Made by a program: the position numbers and the translations under genes. Positions 44,090 through 54,805 of a DNA stretch of 64,000 nucleotides are shown here, piece by piece; the stretch's first letter is position 1, and every line of letters starts with the position of its first letter. This DNA comes from Selaginella moellendorffii. Its lineage: Eukaryota > Streptophyta > Lycopodiopsida > Selaginellales > Selaginellaceae. The notes beneath the pieces were generated by a model, which was not told the DNA's origin, searched no databases, and worked only from the letters and a program-made list of their open reading frames with translations. The stretch covers positions 1,260,431-1,324,430 of the forward strand of contig NW_003314293.1 of assembly GCF_000143415.4 (NCBI RefSeq). The letters are read 5' to 3'.

Positions 44090-44938
44090 TTATATGTAAC
44101 AAGCCAGCCTCTCTTTCACTCTCTTGACCACGCCCTTGGGCTCGTACTCTTCCGGAAGCTCGCCAATGACGATCATGTTTTGGACGCGATCCACGATCTC
44201 GGCGAGCCTTCGCTTCTTGTCCTCCTCGATCTCGGCCTTCACCTATGGAAGAAGAAGAAGAAGACGCGATCAAATCGAAGAAAAACCAGACCAATCTTGT
44301 GACCTAGTATCGAGTTCTTAAAATCTAACGGGAGTATAAGCTTACCCGTTCGGCTCTGGTAAGAGCGTCGGCGATGGCTTTCTCCGTTTGCTCGTGCGCG
44401 TGTGATCTAATCTTGTGCGAGTCCTGGCGCGCCCTGGCGAGAAGCTTGTCCGCGCGGACCTGATCGATCCATCGTTAGAACTTAAAACTCCACGTAAACT
44501 TTACAAAAATGGTGAGGTAGCAAGAACAAGAAACCACGGCCATGGCGGAATCCAAGATCCAGCAAGAAAGCGAGCAGAATTCCACAAAGATCGCGCGCGC
44601 GCGCGGCGAAAGAATCGAAAGCCTCGGCCTACCTCGGCGGCGTGGACGACGTGATCCGCGCGCTGCTCCTCGCGCTTGCGACCCTCGAGGGCGCGCTGCT
44701 CCTCCTGCATCCGCTGCCGCTCCGCCTTGTCCTGCATCCTCTGCGCCCTGGCCTCGACCTTCCTGGTGGCGGCATCCAGATACGCTTGCGCCTCCGCCTC
44801 CACGCGGCCCCGGTGCGCCTCCGCGATGGCCTCGGCCCTCTGATTCACCGCCTTGGTGAGCGATGCCGCCGCCGGGCTAGCGCTGCCGCCATTCTGGAGG
44901 ATGAGCTGCCCGCCCGGGGGCGCGGCCGTGGGAGCCAT
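44090..44938 (-). CDS. Charged coiled-coil protein, unknown function
   Basis: Three minus-strand exons, 44938-44633, 44459-44346 and 44242-44090 (introns 173 and 103 bp, GT-AG), give 190 residues. The start MAPTAAPPGGQLILQNGG is followed by an almost continuous Ala/Glu/Arg/Lys-rich helix from about residue 30 to 165, with AEAIAEAHRGRVEAEAQAYL, RMQDKAERQRMQEEQRALEG and AEIEEDKKRRLAEIVDRVQN. A conserved-looking tail NMIVIGELPEEYEPKGVVKR follows. No catalytic motif, membrane span or targeting signal stands out. I do not recognise the family. The consistent phases of the joins and the ordered tail argue that the gene is real. An upstream in-frame extension to 45016 lacks an ATG. Confidence 0.65.
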
Positions 44939-47064
44939 CGCCAGGATCTTCTTGTTCCCCCCCAAGGGTTTAAAGAAACGGATATTCTTTAATATCCGAC
45001 CGCCAAAATCTTTCAAATCAAACCTAAGGTTTTAAAGCATATGGCTTGCTAAGCATAGATTTGTTAGAAACAAATGGATAATTGAGAAATCTTTGATAGA
45101 ATTGACCCACGAACAGCACTAGATTTGGTCGACTTTGAAAAAAAGCGCAAAATAAAAGGCTCACTTTGACATCTTTCGGAGAGAAATCGCTGCCTTCTTT
45201 CAGGCACAAAGTCGTTATGTCAAACATAATTAAAGCCTTTGGATCGTATCAGAGCTCTCGCTTGTCAAAGTCTCAACTCCCAGTTGAGCCCCGGGAAAAA
45301 GAGAGCCATTCCAGGTACCGATTTCTCTCCATACCCGTATGAAATCCCTGGAGCAAGTGAAATTCTTCATCTCCACTGGAGAATCATTTACAAAACCCAA
45401 GATGGTACGCCCACAGTTTGATTCCACACCGAAAGAAAAAGGTTCTCATCAAAAGAACTTGGCTGGTTTTTGACATATTCGCTGTAATCTCCTTGTCCTG
45501 GATGGAGAATACACCGCTGTGAATCTGGAATCTGGATGGGTTTCCAAAACAATCATTGACATATTCCGATCTCCGGTTCTCCTTTTGATCCAGAAGAAGA
45601 TCAGAACTTCCAGTCCCGCGACTCAAACTTTGGTGGTGGTGATTGAGCTTTGGTGGTGGTGATTGATGTTGTATGCCTCTCGAAAAGATTGCAAGACAAA
45701 TGATAGAGCTTGCTTGCTCGCTCGTTTGATTCTATTCGCAACACTTCCTTTTTTCTCCTCACGCAAGTTGTTTCATAGCTGGTGAACATTAAATTGTGAA
45801 GAAAACATGCCGGCCAGACAGAGCGAAAGCTAAAAAGCCACATTGTTCTTCCCCCGTGCAAATCTTCCAATCCCAACAAATTGGTGTCGCAAGATCGCCA
45901 AAGAAACGATCACGATCGATGAAGCGGGTTATACCACCACCTTACGGCGGCATCTTTTCCGTGCCCTGCCTGCCACTGGGGGCTTCGATATCGTACTCGT
46001 GATCTCGCGGGTACGGGAAAGAACTCCACCCATATGCAACCGCGATCAATCAGTTCTGGAACACTTCCATAAAACTTAAGCTTGAGTTTAGCTATGGAGA
46101 TAGATTATCTCGAAGTTTTCTCACGCCACGAAAGCTTCCAGGTTTCCAGAGAGGTAATTTCTCCCGACAACTGGGAACCTGCCCGGAAGCCTTTTGATCG
46201 TGTCTTGGCTTGTTTTTATCAGAGCAAACTTTGATAACTCGCTCGCTCACGCTCGCGACACACACTGATCCACGAATAAACAAGTCGTTTCTTTAAACAA
46301 GTCTTCTTTCTCTCTCGGGCCCTCTTTGCGGCCCAACAGCCGCTACAACGATCCAGCAACCATATACATATCTCGAGATTATTCTTTATATTCCCTCGAG
46401 GAATAATCTTCTCGGCTCCCTGACGAAACAACCAGTGACGCGTTGTTTACAACTGCCTGTGACGCTTGGGCCATTTGCCTCGATCGTTTTCTATGGTTTT
46501 GGCTTTTGTTGGTATACGAGTTGATCGACGTATCGATCGCCCAAATGCGAAGATCATCCATTCCTTCCATCCAGATAGAGATGGCGGCTTTGAAAAATCC
46601 AAGTCAATTAGCCGAAACCCAGGACGTGGAGTTAACATCACGTAGGATCTTTGGGACCTTTTGGAAACATCGGCTTTGGTTTTGGCGTGGTTTTCTTCTT
46701 CGCTCCAAAGTCAGAGTCTGTGCCAAGATATTCGTACGGATGGCGCGTGTGTACGGATAACTGTTATTCCCCTGCGTTGGATCCGGCCAGCCGACGGTCC
46801 AGATGCGTCGCCCCGGGCTTGAAAAGCTCTCCCGGTTTGGCTGGAGCGCTGGCATTGATAGAGCTTTGATCGAATCGAGCAATCGCTCCTCTTTTATCTT
46901 TTTCTTAATTTTTTTCTTCTTCTCCCGATCAAGTCGCCGCGGATCATTTTCCCTGACCAGTTCGCTCGCTCCGCCCCGGGAAAATGTGACCAACAGGAGG
47001 AAGAAGAAGAAAAAGAGATTGATTAGGTCTGTAGCGCCGCGATCGCCGATCGATCGACTAGGAA
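44939..47064. other. Intergenic between coiled-coil gene and HKT
   Basis: Divergent 5' regions of the two genes. Several short ORFs on both strands lack domains or splice support. A TTTGGTGGTGGTGATTGA unit is repeated in tandem at about 45628-45664. A purine-rich leader-like stretch precedes the HKT ATG. Confidence 0.4.
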
Positions 47065-49590
47065 ATGTCCCAAGAGGATGAAGCCCAATGTGACAGTTTG
47101 AAACGATCGCCGCCACGGCCACCACCACCACCGCTAGCGCCACTGCCAGAGAATTCCTCCAGCGCCACCACCACCACCACCGCGCACGGCTACCCAATTG
47201 ACCAATTCCTCCAGCAGCACGAGATTGTCCGATCGAGCGCCACCACTCCCCTGCGATTGCTACTCTCGCGACTCCGGTGGGGGATCATCAGGCCACCATT
47301 CCCCGCCAGCGCCTTCTCGATCGATGGCGATGAGGAGGAGAGGATCAAGAGGAGCAGTAGCAAGGAGAGAGGAAGATCATACGTGCTGCTGCCACGGTGG
47401 ATTTCCAGCCGCCTCACCTTCTACCGCCTCCACCTCGCGTACTTCGTCACCATCGCCTGGGTCGCATCGATCTGCCTGTGGCTTTTCCCCAAGAGCGATC
47501 GCGCCGGGGCGGACAAGCTGGCCTTCATCGACTGCGTCTACAATGCCGTGTCCTCGGTGTGTACCACGGGCCTCATCAGCGTCCGGATGACCAGCTTCTC
47601 GCTGCCGGACAACATCCTCATCATGATCCTCTTCACGCTGGGCAGCCCGATCTTCACGTCGGTGCTGCCGCTCTACATCCGCCTCTTCCAGTTCCGCAAG
47701 AACATCGTGGAGATCGAGCACCACCTCGGGCAGCCCGAGGTGGCGGCGGCAGCGGAGCTGGAGTCCGAGGGCGAGCCCGAAGCCAAGTCCGAGATCGAGT
47801 CCGTGGTGTCCGAGATGGAGGCCGAGGTGGTGCCCGAGGTGGTCGGGCACCGGATCATCACGCGGCGGCGCTCCGCCAAGAACATCCACGCCGCCAACGC
47901 CGTGACCAAGCTCCGTGACGCGCTGGCCACCATGCGGCTGGAGCACGACGCGCTCGTCTCGCTCAATTGGGTCGTCTCGATCTACTTCGTGGTGTGGACG
48001 ATCCTGGGCTTCCTGGTGCTCGAGATCCTGCTCCAGTGCTCCGCTAAGGACATGGCGGTGCTGGAGCAAAGGTCTGTCAACCATCTCTTCTTCTCGCTCT
48101 TCGCATCAATCTCCACCTTCACGAACTCGGGGATATTGCCGCTCGACGATAGTATAGCCGCGTTCCGGGAGAACAACGGGATCCTTCTCTGGCTCTCGAT
48201 CTTGATCCTGGTCGGGAACACCCTCTTCGCGCCCTGCCTCCGCACCACCATCTGGTGCCTCAAATCGCTCAGCGCCACCCCGGCCAGGAGAGCGATCTAC
48301 GACTATCTTCTCAAGAATCCTCGGCGCTGCTTCACTCATCTCTTCCCCAGGAATCAAACCATCTGGCTCGTCGTCACCGTCATGGGATTCAATGCCTTCG
48401 AGAGCGCCTTCTTCTACATTCTCAGCTGGCGGTCGCAAGCGCTCGATGGCTTGACCACGCCGCAGAAGCTCGTCAACGGGATCTTCCAGTCCATCACAAC
48501 GCGCAGCGCCGGCGAGAACGTCGTCTCCATCTCCGCGCTCTCGCCATCCATGCTAGTCCTTTACATTGCCATGATGTGAGTGGAACTCTCTCCATTTCCC
48601 CTTTGTTTTGTTCCTTGCAGCAAATGCCCAAGGGTGGCATTTTTTTTTGTCTTTTGGGTCTTTTTTAACGCGACGCTTCTGGCTTTGCAGGTACATTGCG
48701 GTGTATCCCGTCTATCTCTCTCGCCAAAACTCGCAAGCCCAAGACGAGAGCGTGGAGAAAACTAGCAAAAAGATCCAAGACCACGGCAAAAAAAAGAAGA
48801 AGAAGAAGAAGGGTGATTTCTCCATAGCCAGCCAGTCCAAGCGGCTGATAGCTACCGACACGGCCTATCTCTTCATCTCGATCTTCGTGCTGTGCATCAT
48901 CGAGAACCGAAAGATCAACGATGATCCACTCAACTTTTCCATCTTCAACATCATCTTCGAGGTCATAAGGTGGGTAAAAAATTTAAAAAAACTTTTGGCA
49001 AACAAAGTTCGTGACTTCCTCTCTCACGGGAATTGGGAGCTCCACGGGCTTTGTTCTCTAGTGGCCACGCCTATTGAAAGCTCTGGTTCTCTATCTAACT
49101 CCTTTATCCTTTGTTTTTTCTCTTTTTTTCTCTGTGCAGTGCTTATGGCAACGTCGGTTTGTCACTGGGCTACAGTTGCTCGCTGTTGCGAAAGCTGACT
49201 TCGTTTAGCTCCGACACATCGTGTGAAGATGTGCCTTACAGTTTCTCTGGCACCTGGAGCGTCCCGGGCAAGCTCCTCATGATCGTCATCATGTTTCTCG
49301 GCAGGCACCGTGGGCTACCCGATAACATGGACTCTGCCTTGCAAATCCCAAAGAGTTTCTTCACCACCACCAAGCGCGACCAAAACTATCAGCACCACCA
49401 CGAAAATGGTATCAGCTTGGACCATCAACCCGTGGAGATCCACCCCGAGTACGTGGTGGAGATTCCGGCAGCCGTGGATTTCTCGGTCGTGGAGATTGAT
49501 GGCGATCAAGCTCGTCAGCAATGCTCTTGCGGGCCGGATCATCCCGACCGGTTGGAGCTTCAAAAGCTGGACCGGTTTCCAGTCGTGTGA
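47065..49590 (+). CDS. HKT: HKT-type Na+/K+ transporter
   Basis: Three exons, 47065-48575, 48691-48969 and 49140-49590, give 746 residues, far longer than the roughly 500-560 usual in flowering plants. HKT/Trk proteins form four membrane-pore-membrane repeats. The four pore loops are readable: [11 protein letters not shown] (G169), [23 protein letters not shown] and [14 protein letters not shown] across the exon 2-3 joint. Glycine at each filter position resembles the K+-permeable class, while a Ser in the first loop marks Na+-selective class I. The other family block is [21 protein letters not shown]. Extra length lies in a Pro/Thr-rich N terminus of about 110 residues, an acidic Glu/Ser loop (about residues 230-260) and a Lys-rich segment coded by 48785-48815. 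Substrate selectivity is inferred. Confidence 0.92.
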
Positions 49591-49885
49591 GGACTGCGAT
49601 GCGCCTCAATAATGGACACGACCGGCTGTTTGTGGATTTGAGGAGGTGAGGAGGACTCAACCAAGGGAGAAAGATGGCGACCAGGAAGGAAAGAAAGAAA
49701 AAAACAATTTTGCTTCGAAAGGATGGATGCTGTTCTTCCGGGACGCTTTCCTCGACTCCACAGCCCGTTGACGGCGACTTCCAACACTTGCAAGAAACTC
49801 TGCAGTGATAAGAAAGCCGGGACAAGTTGACGACTTTGAAGAGATGGTCAGTCGTAATAGTTTCTCTCGCTCACTTATATAAGCA

Positions 49886-49924
<39 letters not shown>

Positions 49925-51130
49925 TACAATTTGGGACAAGGGATCGAGAAAACTTCCTTCTTTTTTGGGCGCTTCTGGCCTGGCCTGCGTCTCTCGACAA
50001 AGACGTGTGCGTAACATGGCAGCAGGGCCCTTCCTTTCTATCTTTTCGGTGGCTCCAGTGGGATGGAGACGATGACTCGAAAGTGGACGAGTCACGACGT
50101 TGTCAAAATGTCTTGACAACGAAAAAAAGGACTTTTTTATAGATTTTTTACGTTTCTGGTTGCTACTGCTGCTCTACTGCTGCTACTGCTGCCGGAATCA
50201 CTAGAAATGCGTTTTGTGGTCTCGAAAACTCAAGAAAGCTTGGTGCCAGGAGAGTTATAGCCAGGTTGAGCGAGTACGGGAGAGACACCGAGGAACGTCC
50301 TAATCTATCGGGGGTCCCTTTGTTGACCACCGTCCAGAGCCGAAAAATCTCTAGTAGACATTGAAAAAAATAAAAAAATTCGTGAAGAAGCTTCACACAC
50401 AGAGACCACCTTCCATTTGGCTTGGAGCCTGGAAGTAGGACGTAGACACGAAAGGAAGAAGGTTGAGAGTGGAGCAGCGAGACGAGAACACGCAAATGCG
50501 AAGGAAGAAACAAACACATATCAGCGTGTACGGGCCGCACGAATTTCTTATGCTTGCCAAATGGATGGATTGGAAACAGGCACTATTTACACGCGGCTCT
50601 CCGCGCTACCTGAAAGTTCCTCCACAAAAAGGGAGAAAATTATAAAGCAGTAATTCAACTCCAACTTTGCCTCCAATGGCGGCTGTGCGTGGAAGTCAGT
50701 GCTCCAGGCTTTACGCAAGAGCAAACACCACGAACTCAACGTGTTTGAAGAACAAAATGATCGAATCGTTTTGTGCACGAGAGAAGAGTAAGAGCTATAT
50801 GGGAGCCTCAAGAGTTTAGACTTGAACACCCAAGTTGGAGGCTTTTGATCTTTCCGTTCTTCCACTGCTCACAAAGACAGTTGCAAAAAAAGTAGATCAC
50901 GTTTAAATTTTATTAAATAGAATTTTCCTTCTTTTATCTGCAAAAAGTCAAATTAAAAACAAAAATAGCAGTTTGACTGAAACCAGGTGCAAAACCAACA
51001 TTGGCCCAGATGGATTTTAGCTTGGGAGGGCTGCTGTTTCCCAAAGGTTGGTTTCTTCGCCACCTTTCGCAAGTTTGACATAGAGCAGTAGCGAGGGCGC
51101 GAAGAACCCTAGGTAAGTTTTTTGGTTTTC
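49591..51130. other. Intergenic between HKT and TYW2
   Basis: No convincing gene. It contains a (GA)n run at about 49889-49920 and CTG/CTA repeats at 50161-50195. An antisense 125-residue ORF (50163-50540) lacks any domain. Confidence 0.4.
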
Positions 51131-52616
51131 ATGGAGCCGGGGCAAGCGTGGGCTCTAGAGGTCGAGTGTCGCGCGGCCAAGGCTGGCAAGGACGCGCTCA
51201 AGCGTCTGGGATGGCTGGATTCAGGGCGCCGGAGCCAGCTGACCTGCGATGGGTCCAAGGTAGCGTTTCCAGTGACAATGCAGGGCGCCCAGGCGCTACT
51301 CTCGATTTTTGGAGGAGAGAGAGGCCAAGATCAGTGCGAGCAGCTTGTTGGTTCTCCCGGAGCAAGCCTTGTTTCGTTGGAGCTGCCGGGAAATCGAAGA
51401 AGTAGCATCGCTCCCCAGCAAAGATTGAGTAAAGAGGTGTTGCTGTTGCTCCAGGAGCGGGACCTTGACGAGGCGCTCGTGGAAGAGCTTCCAACGAAGT
51501 AAGTCATTGTTCTCGTGGTAAAGTGCTAAGTCTCAGGAGACTTTCCAGGTGGGAAAGAATCGGTGATCTCGTAATTCTTCCGGGGAGCTCACTGCGGAGC
51601 GAGCTCTGGAAATCTCTAGGATCTCCGCTGTGGAAAATCATAGCAGAGTGCCTTGGTGTAACCAAAGTAGCACGTCAAGTAAGTAGAGATTGCTTTCTCT
51701 TTGATTATTCTATAGATACAATAGATGTTTCCAGGGCCCGGTTGCCTCGACTGGAACGAGAGACAGTGGAGTGGAAATGCTGCTGGGCGAGGATGGCTGG
51801 GTTGAGCACCGAGAAAACGCTATTCTCTATTGCTTCGATGCCACCAAGTGCATGTTTTCTTCTGGAAACGTGACTGAGCGCTCGAGGATGGGAGAACTTA
51901 ACTGTGACAACGATGTGATTGTGGATCTCTTTGCCGGTATTGGCTACTTTGTGTTGCCATTCCTCGTGAGGTAGTTGATCGAGCAGCTTTTCTCTTACGC
52001 TGACAAATGTTTCTCTCCTTCCTTTTGGTTTTCACAAGGGCCAGAGCGAAGCACGTCTATGCATGCGAATGGAATCCACACGCTCTCTACGCTTTGCGCC
52101 GGAACTTGCGTGCCAGTGCTGTCGAGAAACGGTGTACCGTCATTGAAGGTGACAATCGGCTCACTGCTCCTCGGGTAAATGCGTTAAGCTTGGAGAAAAG
52201 ATTTACAAGGCTTTACTTGGCAGGAAGTTGCTGATAGAGTGTGCTTGGGACTTCTCCCCTCGAGCGAAGGAAGCTGGGCTGTGGCAGTGAGAGCTCTAAA
52301 GTAACCGTGATTTCTTTCATTTGCGTACAAGTTTCCTCACTTCTTCTTTCAGGTCAGGCGGTGGAATTCTTCACGTTCACGAAAACATCAAGGACGTCGA
52401 AGAGGAGGACTGGATTGAGTACCTCACTAAGTCCCTCCAGACACTTGCAAACGCACAGGGTTCGTGATCGCTCTTCTTTTACTTATTTGGATCACGTTGA
52501 TGATAGGAAGAAGCTGGGAGATCCGTGTGAACCACATCGAGCACGTCAAGTGGTATGCTCCACACGTACGTCACATTGTAGCAGACGTATGGTGCAGTTC
52601 ATTCAAAGAAACGTGA
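51131..52616 (+). CDS. TYW2: tRNA wybutosine-synthesizing protein 2 (TYW2)
   Basis: Seven exons: 51131-51498, 51549-51678, 51735-51970, 52039-52174, 52224-52300, 52353-52459 and 52507-52616. Introns are 47 to 68 bp and the product has 387 residues. The enzyme transfers the aminocarboxypropyl group of S-adenosylmethionine to the tricyclic guanine at position 37 of tRNA-Phe, a middle step of wybutosine synthesis in the cytosol. Evidence: SAM-binding VIVDLFAGIGYFVLPFL, YACEWNPHAL, the TYW2-type EGDNR, DRVCLGLLPSSEGSWAVAV, and the ending HVKWYAPHVRHIVADVW. In Arabidopsis TYW2 is fused to TYW3 and TYW4 domains; here it stands alone. Broken copies lie downstream at 53.9-54.6 kb and 56.0-56.3 kb. 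Confidence 0.92.
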
Positions 52617-53040
52617 TAGGTATAGAAGCTCTCCAACTCTTTTTGCTCCAAAGAACCTTTTTCGTAGGAAAAACTAATATAATATTGGTTTAATGCAATC
52701 CAATGGTAGCTGAGGAAAGCAGAGGCTTCGTCATTGAAATCAGCTTTAAAGGTGAAGATTTTCAACAATGCTTTTGATAGTTTGGCGAGCACTGCTTCTC
52801 GGAGTTCCACAATGAAGAAATCTTGATGGCGATTCACAGACCGCTGGTTTGAACTAGTAGTTATGGTATTCCCGCGGAAATAGTAAATACCACCAAAATG
52901 TATTAAGGCTCTCACACTCTCTCACTATGTTGTCTCTTCTCTCTCTACTTTGTGTCAACAGTAATTTCATTAGTGATATATTTATATTTAGTGATCATTA
53001 TTTAATGACATAACCAAATTATAATAATTAACTTAACAAA
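52617..53040. other. TYW2 3' flank
   Basis: Rapidly becomes AT-rich (52960-53035). No gene is seen. Confidence 0.4.
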
Positions 53041-53540
53041 AGGAGTGGAACAGTTGGAGCCGTTGACTAAGGCGAGATGGTCGTTGACCCGCGTGAAATT
53101 GGCGTTGACAGGAGCCACTGCTGAATTGGCGGATCCTCCCTCCGCTGCGTCTCAGTTTGGAGACTCCAACCTATTTCCCTCCAGCAGCGTCAATCCCAGA
53201 GGCTCCCTGCCGCCAACCAGGGACGTGCCAAAAAGGGCGGGATTGGCGATGACGGGCGCCACTGCTGGATCTTTGGCACGTCCCTGGTTGGCGGCAGGGA
53301 GCCTCTGGGATCGACGCTGCTGGAGGGAAATAGATTGGAGTCTCCAAACTGAGACGCAGCGGAGGGTTTGGACGGAGACCTCCGGGAGGTACTCGTTGAG
53401 CAGCGATTATTGGCTCGTGAGGCGAAGTGTGGAGTAAGAAGACGAGCAGCTATGGCCTGACGTATACGGATGGGCTGGCTATGGAAGACAGTGGCCACGT
53501 GGGGGTGTACATAACACGCATATGGTCCAGCTACCCTTGA
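53041..53540 (+). pseudogene. Rearranged lectin-gene fragment
   Basis: Homologous to the coding strand of the intact lectin-like gene at 54806-55813. 53045-53115 and 53240-53500 run in one direction (GATGGTCGTTGACCCGC, GCCACTGCTGGATCTTTGG, TGGCTATGGAAGACAGTGG), while 53138-53232 is the same sequence turned round. The result is an inverted repeat inside the copy. Frames are broken. Confidence 0.75.
53138..53366. repeat. 95-bp inverted repeat with 39-nt loop
   Basis: Arms 53138-53232 and 53272-53366 are reverse complements over 95 positions with two mismatches (near 53170 and 53192), around a 39-nt spacer. Transcribed RNA would fold into a long, almost perfect hairpin. The arms match the lectin domain region of 54806-55813. 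Confidence 0.85.
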
Positions 53541-53934
53541 TTGTCTTAAACACCTTAGACTCTTCTCTGAGGAAACAGCAGAAATTGGAGGCCCTGGTGA
53601 TCGTTGACGAGGATGATGACCTTGAGTTTGAAAGCCGGTATTATTTGCGAGTTGGTTCTTAGTTGTATACTCGGCATCCAAAAAATATGCCTCGACTCAA
53701 GTTTGATGACTACTCATCACCATCACGTGTTATTACACCAAGCTGCTTGTCTTGTTTAATCACTGATTCGTGCAAAACCGTGACACAACATCACACTGGG
53801 GCATCCAGGAACATGTCTCGACCCCGAGCAAAGTCTGAAGGCTCCTTCGCTGCAGCAGTGGCGGTGATCATCGAATTCATGGTGACTATATCCCAGGTAC
53901 ATCGAAGAATTCCCTGCAAGCGATAATGCTCGCA

Positions 53935-54600
53935 TGGTAGCGGCTCCAGTGACATTGCATGGCGACGATCGTTTTAGAGGAAGGTCAAGATCAGTCGAGC
54001 TGCCATGAACTGCCCAGCAAAGATGCTTCAGCAGTGAGGTCTTCACGTGTGGAAGAGTTTCCAATAAATGTACAGTAGGAGATTTTAAGGCTCACCAGCC
54101 AGTTTTAGAAATCTCTAGGATCTCCGCTGTGGAAAATGGTGTGATGAAAGTAGCACATCATGAAGTAGCTCTTTGACTGTTCTATAGATACCATCGATGT
54201 TTCCAGACCCGGTTGCCTCGACTGGAACGAGAGACATTGGAGTAGAATTGCTGCTTGGCGAGGATGGCCGGGCTGAGCGCTATTCTTTCGATGCCACTAA
54301 GTGCATGTTTTCTTCTGTAAGCGCTCGGGGATGGGAGAACTTCGTACGATATGGTTGTGGATCTAGGTATGGCTACTTTGTATTGCCTTGTCTTGCCTTT
54401 TGATATGCATGCGATGGAATCAGGTCCCACCGTGAATCCCCATGCTCGCCAGCATCGAGAGTTCTTCCTTGCAGCTCCAAGGCCATTGCTTGTGGCGTCC
54501 TTGGCTCATCCACTCATTCTTATCTTATGCGTGAACCACGTCAGCAACGTCCGTCACATTGTACCGGAGTGCACATATCACAAGCTCATCAGTTGCATTA
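53935..54600 (+). pseudogene. TYW2 pseudogene fragment 1
   Basis: Retains pieces of TYW2 in gene order. Exon 1 end is at 53941-54070 (CCCAGCAAAGAT, GTGGAAGAGTTTCCAA), exon 2 at 54105-54160 (AATCTCTAGGATCTCCGCTG) and exon 3 at 54200-54400 (GGTTGCCTCGACTGGAACGA, TGCATGTTTTCTTCT). Bits of exon 4 lie near 54405-54450 and of exon 7 near 54530-54565. Introns are kept in part, so it arose by DNA duplication, not reverse transcription. Deletions and shifts destroy the frame. Confidence 0.8.
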
Positions 54601-54805
54601 GCTAGTTACGAGCTCGTAACTAGCTAAAAAAAAATTTCATAGCTCGTACTCTTTCTAAGGAGAGGACTTTAGCAGTCATTCAACGGCGGGTGATCCATTG
54701 GAGAACACGTAAGAACTTACTAAATGCTATATTAGAAACTCGATTCCAAACAGATAGCTTCTCACAAACTCATCCCCAGCTCTGTATAAGCACATGCCTT
54801 ACAAT
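54601..54805. other. Spacer between TYW2 fragment 1 and the lectin gene
   Basis: Non-coding. A small perfect palindrome TTACGAGCTCGTAA lies near 54607. Confidence 0.4.

Noticed and set aside
47377-48084. 235-residue minus-strand ORF opposite HKT exon 1
   Set aside because: His/Asp/Glu-rich shadow of GC-rich coding sequence. The HKT motifs are on the plus strand.
50163-50540. 125-residue minus-strand ORF between HKT and TYW2
   Set aside because: No domain, no splice support, and it includes a trinucleotide repeat.
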